A DNA stretch of 64,000 bases. It comes from Rhodovulum kholense (GTDB taxonomy: Bacteria > Pseudomonadota > Alphaproteobacteria > Rhodobacterales > Rhodobacteraceae). Position 1 is the stretch's first letter; each line of letters begins with the position of its first letter. Both the position numbers and the translations under genes were made by a program. Shown here piece after piece: positions 57,846-64,000 of this stretch. The DNA is taken from assembly GCF_003053725.1 (NCBI RefSeq), contig NZ_QAYC01000010.1, positions 117,042 to 181,041 of the forward strand. The letters are read 5' to 3'. The notes under the pieces were generated by a model, which made no database searches, was not told the origin of the DNA, and worked only from the letters and a program-made list of their open reading frames with translations.

Positions 57846-59579
57846 TCAACATCCGGCACGGGCAAGGCCCTCCAGAACATGGTCGCAGGCCTCGCGGCGC
57901 GGCAGCCGGAACCGCATTTCGCGCGTTTCGCGGTCGGCGAAACCGGGATCGAGCGCCAGCAGATCGGCGCGCAGCGTCTCGGCCGCGTCGCCCTCGCCCA
58001 GATGGCCCAGCGCCGCCAGCGTGTAGCGCATCGCCGCGTTGAACCGCGGCTGCTTGACCAGCGCGCAGCGGCCAAGCTGGACCGCGCGGGCGTGATCGCC
58101 CGTCAGCATCGCCACCATGCAGGCTGTGGTCTCGTAGGTATAGCTGATGGGGCTGTACTTGCCGAGATTGACCGCCCGTTCCGAAGCGGCGCGGGCGCGG
58201 TCGAGATCGCCGCAATAAAGCTCGTGCAGCGCCAGATGGTCCCAGACAAAGGCCTGCATCGGGTTCAGCTTGACCGCGCGGCCGAAGATCTCGGCGGCGA
58301 TGTCGTGGCGGTCCAGCACGAAGCCCATGACATGGCCGATGCAGGCCAGCGCAATCGAGTTGAACGGATTGTCCTGCAGGATGTCCATCGCCAGCGCCTC
58401 GGTCCGCTCGCGCCGCTCGGCGTCCCAGCCGCCGATATTCTCGCCCAGCGCAAAGGAACTGGCATAGGCGCTGAGGCTCGGGAACAGGCTGTTCTCGGTG
58501 CGCTCGTTCAGCCGGTCCAGAACCTCGGTCGTCGCCTGCATGCGCGCGGGGTCGAGGTCGAACATGCCCGCCAGCACGCCATAGCCGATCAGCGCGCTGT
58601 AGTCGTTGCGGATGCCGGTCGGGCCGTCGCGGGTGCTGCCGATGATCTTGGCCATATGGTCGACATTCTGCGCCACGAACTGGTTGGTCAGCGCGAATTC
58701 GTCCTCGTAGAAATCCTTCTGCCGGGTCTGCATCGACTGGCTGAGCACCAGCGAATTGGAGCCGTTCTCGTAGACGAGGAAACTGACCGAGACGGTGTCG
58801 CCCACCACAAGCGTGCGGGTCCGGATCAGGAAATCGGGTTCGCCCTGGCGCGGTTCGGGCGCGCCCGCCCCCGCCTCGCGCAGATCGACGATCTGCACCG
58901 GGTGATAGTCGCGCAGCGCCCGGGCCACGGATTCGATGATGTAATCGCCGATGAAGGCCCCGCTTCTCAGCCCGCCATGGACGATCCCGGGCAGGAGCCC
59001 GATCTCGATCCCCCGCGGCATCCGCCGCGCGGCGGGCGCGGCCGTCGGGCGCGCAGGTCCGGTGGGGGGCCCGGCCTTTCGGGCTGCGGGGCCGCCCGAC
59101 CCGATCTCGTCGCGCAGCCGCGCCCAGGCGGACCGCTCCAGCGTCAGCCAGTCCTCGAATTCCTCGTCGGGAATGTCGAGCCCTTCCAGCAGGTCGGCGC
59201 CCGGGTCCACCCCCGCGGGAAGCCGCCCGCCCCCCTCGCGGATCGCCCGAAGATCGACCCAGAGCCGGTCGAGATCGAGGCAGAGCGCGTTACGGTCGGT
59301 GGTCAGGAGCGTGTCGTCCACCGCCTTCAGCGCGCGCTTCAGTTCATAGACCGACTGGCGCAGGCTGCCCGATGCGCGGCCCTCGTCGCTTTCGCTCCAG
59401 AGCTTGTCGCGCAACCAGATCCGCGTGCGCGTGCCCCGCGGCGACAGCGCCAGAAGCGCCAGAAGCGCCTGCGCCTTGCGGCTTTTCGGCGTGATGTCGC
59501 GCCCCTCGGCATCGGTCAGGCAGAGTGCGCCCAGAAGGTGCAACCGCGCAGATCCGCTTCCTGTCTCGCTCCCGGTCAT
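57846..59579 (-). CDS. SARP/HilA-type transcriptional regulator with TPR domain
   Basis: 577 residues. N-terminal OmpR/PhoB-type winged helix (about 10-110: LHLLGALCLTDAEG, KAQALLALLALSP, WSESDEGRASGSLRQSVYELKRAL), a Pro/Ala linker near 160-188, a TolB/adenylate-cyclase-like middle domain (about 190-290) and TPR-like helices to the C terminus. There is no receiver domain and no membrane span. Such proteins regulate their own operon or nearby clusters in response to unknown ligands or partners. It is the first gene of the three-gene operon and a 21-bp palindrome lies 63 bp upstream of its start. Confidence 0.82.
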   Translation of the reverse strand: MTGSETGSGSARLHLLGALCLTDAEGRDITPKSRKAQALLALLALSPRGTRTRIWLRDKLWSESDEGRASGSLRQSVYELKRALKAVDDTLLTTDRNALCLDLDRLWVDLRAIREGGGRLPAGVDPGADLLEGLDIPDEEFEDWLTLERSAWARLRDEIGSGGPAARKAGPPTGPARPTAAPAARRMPRGIEIGLLPGIVHGGLRSGAFIGDYIIESVARALRDYHPVQIVDLREAGAGAPEPRQGEPDFLIRTRTLVVGDTVSVSFLVYENGSNSLVLSQSMQTRQKDFYEDEFALTNQFVAQNVDHMAKIIGSTRDGPTGIRNDYSALIGYGVLAGMFDLDPARMQATTEVLDRLNERTENSLFPSLSAYASSFALGENIGGWDAERRERTEALAMDILQDNPFNSIALACIGHVMGFVLDRHDIAAEIFGRAVKLNPMQAFVWDHLALHELYCGDLDRARAASERAVNLGKYSPISYTYETTACMVAMLTGDHARAVQLGRCALVKQPRFNAAMRYTLAALGHLGEGDAAETLRADLLALDPGFADRETREMRFRLPRREACDHVLEGLARAGC

Positions 59580-59641
59580 GTCCGTCCCCCCAGACGTCAG
59601 CGACAGGCCCGGCGGACCCCGGCTCCGGGGCCCGCGCTCCG

Positions 59642-59662
59642 ATTCGAATGACCCATTCGAAT
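59642..59662. promoter_or_regulatory. Perfect 21-bp palindrome upstream of the SARP-like regulator
   Basis: ATTCGAATG-ACC-CATTCGAAT: 9-bp perfect arms around 3 bp; each arm also contains the self-complementary 8-mer ATTCGAAT. It lies 63-83 bp upstream of the regulator's ATG and about 180 bp upstream of the thioesterase gene on the other strand. No T-run follows. It is a strong candidate operator; autoregulation is inferred from position. Confidence 0.62.
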
Positions 59663-59841
59663 TGGTCTTGATTTAACGCTAACCCGGTTCCGTCAGGCCA
59701 CCGTTAATTTTCCGGTAACTTTCGGCCAGCGCGCCTGGCCGCCCGGGACGGCCCGCCTGCGGCAAAGCGTACCCGCCGCGCGCTTCTCAGCCTGCCGGCA
59801 ACCCGCTATAGGCGGTCCGAGGACGAAGGAGACCGCCAGCC

Positions 59842-60240
59842 ATGCCCGAGCTTTCCCCCGAACGCGGCGAGCCCGTGATCCGCACCATCGCCATGCCCGC
59901 CGACACCAACCCGGCGGGCGACATCTTCGGCGGCTGGCTGATGTCGCAGATGGACCTTGCCGCGGGCAGCGTGGCGGCCCGCGTCGCGCGCGGGCGCGCC
60001 GCGACCATCGCGGTCGAGGGCATGCAGTTTCTCAAGCCGGTGAAGGTCGGCGACGAGGTCACGCTTTATGCCAAGCTGGTCAAACGCGGCCGCAGTTCGA
60101 TGACCATCGAGGTCCGGGCCTGGCACCGGCCGCGCTGTCAGGAATGGAGCGAACAGGTCACCAAGGGCCTTTTCACCTTCGTCGCCATCGACGACTCCGG
60201 CCGGTCGCGCCCCCTGCCCGACCCGGTTCAGGCGGGCTGA
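59842..60240 (+). CDS. Acyl-CoA thioesterase (YciA-like hotdog)
   Basis: 132 residues, single hotdog domain. ADTNPAGDIFGGWLMSQMDLAAG is the YciA-type signature with the catalytic Asp; VEGMQFLKPVKVGDEV continues the strand. Hydrolyses acyl-CoAs. AAGGAG precedes the ATG. Divergent from the SARP-like regulator. Confidence 0.92.
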   Translation: MPELSPERGEPVIRTIAMPADTNPAGDIFGGWLMSQMDLAAGSVAARVARGRAATIAVEGMQFLKPVKVGDEVTLYAKLVKRGRSSMTIEVRAWHRPRCQEWSEQVTKGLFTFVAIDDSGRSRPLPDPVQAG

Positions 60241-60266
60241 GAGGGCCCGCAAACGGCCGGGGCGGC

Positions 60267-60506
60267 TCAGAACGCCTTGAAGGTCAGCGTGGTCAGCGAC
60301 CGGTCGATGCCCGGAATGTCCAGCAGCCGGTCATTGACGAACTTGCCCACATCCTCGGATTTCGGGATGTAAAGCTTCATCAGCAGATCGTAATCGCCGC
60401 TGGTCGAGTAAAGCTCGGAATGGATCTCGCGCAGGACGATCTCTTCGGCCACCTCATAGGTCTTGCCCGGGCGGCAACGCAATTGCACGAAGACGCAAGT
60501 GGTCAT
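60267..60506 (-). CDS. Stand-alone Lrp/AsnC ligand-binding (RAM) domain protein
   Basis: 79 residues covering only the effector domain: VFVQLRCRPGKTYEVAEEI, SGDYDLLMKLYI and PGIDRSLTTLTF. The DNA-binding helix-turn-helix of Lrp/AsnC is missing and there is no upstream coding remnant, so this is a natural short form. Such proteins bind amino acids or related effectors. AAGGAG precedes the ATG. Confidence 0.9.
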   Translation of the reverse strand: MTTCVFVQLRCRPGKTYEVAEEIVLREIHSELYSTSGDYDLLMKLYIPKSEDVGKFVNDRLLDIPGIDRSLTTLTFKAF

Positions 60507-60653
60507 GGGCGGCTCCTTCTCGGCTGATGCCGCGCAAACCTACCAGAGCCCCGGGCACCTTCAAGCCGCAATCGCCCGTGCCGCACGGCCCCCCTCTTGG
60601 CCCGGCGCCCGCCCGCGCCTATAAGCGGCCCGGACCCACTGGCGGAGGCACCC

Positions 60654-61241
60654 ATGCGGACGGCGAAGATCACGCGCAAGACGGCCGAAACCGACATTTC
60701 CGTCGAGATCGGCCTCGACGGCACCGGACGCTACGACATCGCGACCGGGGTCGGCTTCTTCGACCACATGCTGGACCAGCTGGCCCGCCATTCGCTGATC
60801 GACATGACCGTGCGCTGTCAGGGCGACACCCATATCGACGACCATCACAGCGTCGAGGATGTGGGTATTGCCCTCGGTCAGGCGCTGGCCAAGGCGCTGG
60901 GCGACAAGCGCGGCATCCGCCGCTACGGGTCCTGCCTCCTGCCGATGGACGATGCGCTGGTGCGCGCGGCCCTCGATCTGTCGGGGCGGCCCTATCTGGT
61001 CTGGTCGGTCGATTTCCCGACCCAGAAGATCGGCGGCTTCGATACTGAACTGGTGCGCGAGTTCTTCCAGGCGCTGTCGACCCATGGCGGGATCACGCTG
61101 CATGTCGATGCCCTGCACGGGATCAACAGCCACCATATCGCCGAAGCGGCCTTCAAGGCGGTGGCGCGCGCGCTCCGCGACGCGGTCGAGACCGATCCGC
61201 GCAAGGCCGATGCCATTCCGTCCACCAAGGGGGCGCTTTAG
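60654..61241 (+). CDS. hisB: Imidazoleglycerol-phosphate dehydratase
   Basis: 195 residues, monofunctional (no phosphatase domain). Both manganese-binding HH motifs are present ([14 protein letters not shown] and [11 protein letters not shown]), with [14 protein letters not shown] near residue 42. Sixth step of histidine synthesis. The ATG follows GGAGG; hisH starts 4 bp after the stop. Confidence 0.97.
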   Translation: MRTAKITRKTAETDISVEIGLDGTGRYDIATGVGFFDHMLDQLARHSLIDMTVRCQGDTHIDDHHSVEDVGIALGQALAKALGDKRGIRRYGSCLLPMDDALVRAALDLSGRPYLVWSVDFPTQKIGGFDTELVREFFQALSTHGGITLHVDALHGINSHHIAEAAFKAVARALRDAVETDPRKADAIPSTKGAL

Positions 61242-61245
61242 ACCG

Positions 61246-61884
61246 ATGCTGACCGCCATCGTCGATTACGAGTCGGGCAACCTGCATTCCGCCCAGAAGG
61301 CCTTCGAGCGTGTCGCCCGCGAAACCGGGGCGGGCACGGTCGCGATCACCTCTGACCCCGACACGATCCGACGCGCCGACCGCGTGGTGCTGCCGGGCGA
61401 CGGGGCCTATCCGGCCTGCCACCGCGCGCTGTTCGATCATCGCGGCGTCTTCGAGGCCATCGAAGAGGCCGTGGTCGCGGGCGGGCGGCCCTTCCTCGGG
61501 ATCTGCATCGGCATGCAGATGATGGCAAGCCGCGGCCATGAATACGAGGAAACCCCGGGTTTCGACTGGATCGGCGGCGAGGTGGTGCGGATCGAGCCCG
61601 CCGAGGCGCATCTGAAGGTGCCGCATATGGGCTGGAACGATCTGGTGCTGGACGCGGCGCACCCGGTTCTGGACGGCATCGCGACCGGCGATCACGCCTA
61701 TTTCGTGCATTCCTACCAGTTCCGCGTCGCCGATCCGGCGCACCGGCTGGCGCATTGCGACTATGGCGGCCCGGTCACCGCCATCGTCGGGCGGGGCACC
61801 ATGGTGGGCACCCAGTTCCACCCGGAAAAGAGCCAGGCGACCGGGCTGCGGCTGATTGCCAATTTCCTCGGCTGGGCGCCCTGA
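61246..61884 (+). CDS. hisH: Imidazole glycerol phosphate synthase subunit HisH
   Basis: 212 residues, glutamine amidotransferase. VDYESGNLHSAQKAFE start, nucleophile Cys in GICIGMQMM (usual GICLGMQ), and His/Glu in GTQFHPEKS. Supplies ammonia to HisF, which is not in the window. The ATG at 61246 is chosen against the long open frame that overlaps hisB. Confidence 0.97.
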   Translation: MLTAIVDYESGNLHSAQKAFERVARETGAGTVAITSDPDTIRRADRVVLPGDGAYPACHRALFDHRGVFEAIEEAVVAGGRPFLGICIGMQMMASRGHEYEETPGFDWIGGEVVRIEPAEAHLKVPHMGWNDLVLDAAHPVLDGIATGDHAYFVHSYQFRVADPAHRLAHCDYGGPVTAIVGRGTMVGTQFHPEKSQATGLRLIANFLGWAP

Positions 61885-61902
61885 ACCTGGGCGCCCTGAA
61901 CC

Positions 61903-62514
61903 CTAACCTTCGGGAAAGACCCGCCGCGCCAGCAGCACCCGCGACAGCGCGGTCACGAAACAGAGCGCGCCGAAGCCCCAGGCCAGCGGCGCGAACCAGG
62001 ACGGGATCAGACAGATCGCGACGAAGAAGGCGATGGTTTCGGTCCCTTCCAGCAACCCTCCGGTGAAATAGAGCGACTTCACGCCACGGGCGCGGGTCTC
62101 CATCTTGCGGCGTTCGGCCAGGATCGCAAAGCCGAGGAAGGTGGCACCGTTCACATAGAAGCTGGTCAGCAGGAAAGCCCCCGCCGCCCCGTTCGCCGCA
62201 GGGTCCAGCAGCACGAAGCCCAGCGGCACCGCGCCATAAACCAGGAAATCGGCAACGATATCGAGATAGCCGCCGAAATCGGTCTTGCGGCTGGCCCGCG
62301 CCACCGCCCCGTCAAGCCCGTCCGCCAGCCGCCCGGCCAGCATCGGCCAAAGCGCAAGCCCCGGCAACCCCAGCGCGATCAGCCCCGCCGCCGCGAGCCC
62401 GAGCCCGAGCCCCGCCAGCGTCACCCCGTCCGCCGTCACCCCTCGCGCCGCCAGCCGCTGGCCCAGCCGGTCGAGCGGCGGGTCGATCAGACGGCGCATC
62501 ATCCCGTCAAGCAT
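61903..62514 (-). CDS. CDP-alcohol phosphatidyltransferase family protein
   Basis: 203 residues with about six membrane spans. The catalytic motif DG-x2-AR-x8-G-x3-D-x3-D is intact (DGAVARA...GGYLDIVAD, residues about 69-90). It transfers a phosphatidyl group to an alcohol. The alcohol cannot be deduced. It is convergent with hisH, 18 bp away. Confidence 0.9.
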   Translation of the reverse strand: MLDGMMRRLIDPPLDRLGQRLAARGVTADGVTLAGLGLGLAAAGLIALGLPGLALWPMLAGRLADGLDGAVARASRKTDFGGYLDIVADFLVYGAVPLGFVLLDPAANGAAGAFLLTSFYVNGATFLGFAILAERRKMETRARGVKSLYFTGGLLEGTETIAFFVAICLIPSWFAPLAWGFGALCFVTALSRVLLARRVFPEG

Positions 62515-62804
62515 GCCTGTCCCTCTTCTGCCGCGCCCCAGACTGCCGCTGCAGGGCGTCCGGCCGCAAGCCCCGACAGGGCCCGGTCCCGGCCCGATCC
62601 CGCCGAATCGGACGGATCTCCCGCCGTAAGAGCAGGGACGCGGCGCGCACAGGTTACCGAAATGATCGCTCCACTTGTCTTGAGCACCCGACGTCCCAAT
62701 GGCTTACCGGATCCTGAGCGGGGCCCATGACGCCCGCGCGAAAAGATCCTCTTAGGGCAGTTACTCTAGATCTGATTGCATTCGAGTTCGGGAAAGGGTG
62801 TCCC

Positions 62805-64000
62805 ATGTCCGCTGTCTTCAAGAAGATCCCCGTGCGGATCTACGCCATCGTTCTGTTGTCGCTGGCGCTTTCGTCTTTGCTTTTTGTCTTGCTGATGTCG
62901 CGTGCCACGGATCTGGCCTACAAAATCCGCGAAGCCGAACTGCACGATCTGACCGGACAGGCGGTCAGCCTTCTGGAAGACCTCGACCGGCAGGTGACGG
63001 CCGGTGAAATCGGCCTCGAAGAGGCCCAGGCACGCGGCCAGGCGCTTCTGACCTCGCTGCATTTCGGCGAGTCCGGTTACATTTTTGCCATCGACCACGA
63101 CCTTGTGGTGCGGGTGCATCCGACCATGCCCGACTGGGTGGGCACCAGCCAGGCCGACTATTCCGACGTCAACGGGCTGAAGATCTTCCAGGAGATGCGC
63201 AAGGTCGCGCAAGCCGACGGCAAGGGCTGGATCAGGTACTGGTTCAAGAAACCGGGCGCGACCGAGGCCGAGATGAAGGTCAGCTTCATCGAGGACTTCA
63301 AACCCTGGGGCTGGATGGTCGGCACGGGGGCCTATGTCGCGGATATCGAGGAAGAACTTGCCGCGATCCGGACGCCCGCCATTATCACGCTCGTGATCGG
63401 CATATTGCTGATGGTGGCGGTTTCGACCGTGCTGATCCGCAGCGTCACCGGGCCGCTTGCGGCGCTGGTGAAATCCATGAGCGATGTCGCCAATGCGCGC
63501 TACGATGCCGACATCCCCGCGGCAAAGCGCCAGGACGAAATCGGCGTTCTGGGGCGCGATCTGGCCGCGTTCCGCGACAAGCTCGCCGAGTCCGAACGGC
63601 TTGCCGCCGCCCGCGAGGAGGACCGCCGCGAACAGGAACGCGTGGTGACCGATCTGGGTGTGGGGCTGCGGGCGCTGTCCGAGGGCGATCTGACCCGGAC
63701 CATCGACACGACCTTCGCGCCAGCCTACGAACAGCTGCGTCAGGACTTCAACGCCACCATCGATACGCTGAACGCGCTGATGGGCGAAATCGTCGAGAAC
63801 TCGACCGAAATCACCACCCGCGCCGAGGAAATCAGCGGCGCCTCCGACGACCTGTCGCGCCGAACCGAAAACCAGGCCGCCACGCTGGAAGAGACCGCCG
63901 CCGCGATGGACGAGATGACCGCCAGCGTGCGCGCCGCCGCCGACGGCGCGGCCCAGGTCGAAAACGTGGTGCGCGAGGCGCGCGGCAATGCCGAACAGTC
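62805..64000 (+). CDS. Methyl-accepting chemotaxis protein, partial
   Basis: 398 codons visible; the 3' end runs off the window. Order: TM1 about 12-31, periplasmic single-Cache domain about 35-185 (with SGYIFAIDHDLVVRVHP and WGWMVGTGAYV), TM2 about 192-211, HAMP about 212-265, a second HAMP-like stretch about 283-335, then the start of the methylation/signalling helix (ENQAATLEETAAAMDEM, a methylation site pattern). sCache receptors usually sense small organic acids. A weak GGGAAAGGG site precedes the ATG. The 290 bp upstream hold no gene that I can support. Confidence 0.93.
   Translation, partial: MSAVFKKIPVRIYAIVLLSLALSSLLFVLLMSRATDLAYKIREAELHDLTGQAVSLLEDLDRQVTAGEIGLEEAQARGQALLTSLHFGESGYIFAIDHDLVVRVHPTMPDWVGTSQADYSDVNGLKIFQEMRKVAQADGKGWIRYWFKKPGATEAEMKVSFIEDFKPWGWMVGTGAYVADIEEELAAIRTPAIITLVIGILLMVAVSTVLIRSVTGPLAALVKSMSDVANARYDADIPAAKRQDEIGVLGRDLAAFRDKLAESERLAAAREEDRREQERVVTDLGVGLRALSEGDLTRTIDTTFAPAYEQLRQDFNATIDTLNALMGEIVENSTEITTRAEEISGASDDLSRRTENQAATLEETAAAMDEMTASVRAAADGAAQVENVVREARGNAEQ

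Overview
The window is GC-rich chromosomal DNA of an alphaproteobacterium, almost certainly a member of the Rhodobacterales (Rhodobacteraceae). Evidence: G/C-ending codons throughout, tight operons with ATGA or TGATG overlaps, bolA/J-domain/msrB/cobS and cobT linkage (aerobic cobaltochelatase), a DUF2484 membrane gene inside the mur/fts cluster, and tatABC beside a DUF815 ATPase. I see no rRNA, tRNA, IS element, integrase, phage gene or CRISPR array. Nearly everything looks like core chromosome; one three-gene operon stands out as accessory.

Layout. 0-2.7 kb: partial enoyl-CoA hydratase (-), then radA, cvpA, purF and an SDR gene (+). 5.2-8.0 kb: surE-pcm-nlpD-like lipoprotein (+). 8.1-10.6 kb: tatA-tatB-tatC-DUF815 ATPase (-). 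10.8-13.8 kb: single-domain rhodanese (+), then an orphan FbpC-like ABC ATPase, a lytic-transglycosylase-like lipoprotein and a DJ-1/PfpI protein (-). 14-16.9 kb: gatB, DUF4177, bolA (-), J-domain protein. 16.9-22.2 kb: exported msrB (-), then cobS and cobT separated by a racemase-like gene and two small exported proteins. 22.2-27.7 kb: aminopeptidase P, DUF427, CLC transporter (-), FAD-linked oxidase. 27.9-39.7 kb: cell-wall and division cluster ftsW-murG-murC-(small membrane genes)-murB-ddl-ftsQ-ftsA-ftsZ-lpxC. 39.9-42.4 kb: bamD, recN.

42.4-49.3 kb: fatty-acid cluster on the minus strand (fabD-fabG-acpP, then fabF-mltG), interrupted between acpP and fabF by an oppositely oriented PilZ membrane protein and about 0.9 kb without a credible gene. 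49.4-52.6 kb: GT92-like glycosyltransferase and YceI (-), then rpsF-rpsR-rplI with a recognisable promoter and structured leader. 52.7-55.2 kb: a protein of unknown function and the trigger factor (-). 55.5-59.6 kb: a minus-strand operon of a SARP/HilA-type winged-helix TPR regulator, a PAP2/vanadium-haloperoxidase-superfamily enzyme with an (Asn-Arg)7 tract, and a subtilase without signal peptide. A perfect 21-bp palindrome lies upstream of the regulator. This operon is the best candidate here for an undescribed system. 59.8-64 kb: acyl-CoA thioesterase, stand-alone Lrp/AsnC effector domain (-), hisB-hisH, CDP-alcohol phosphatidyltransferase (-), and the start of a chemoreceptor that runs off the window.

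Working together: the 27.9-42.4 kb block makes lipid II, assembles the divisome and begins lipid A synthesis, with MltG and the NlpD-like protein acting on the same wall. The fab cluster supplies acyl chains for LpxC-dependent lipid A and for phospholipids. CobS and CobT form the AAA/VWA part of cobaltochelatase, with CobN outside the window. No searches were run; names rest on motif recognition, length and gene order.
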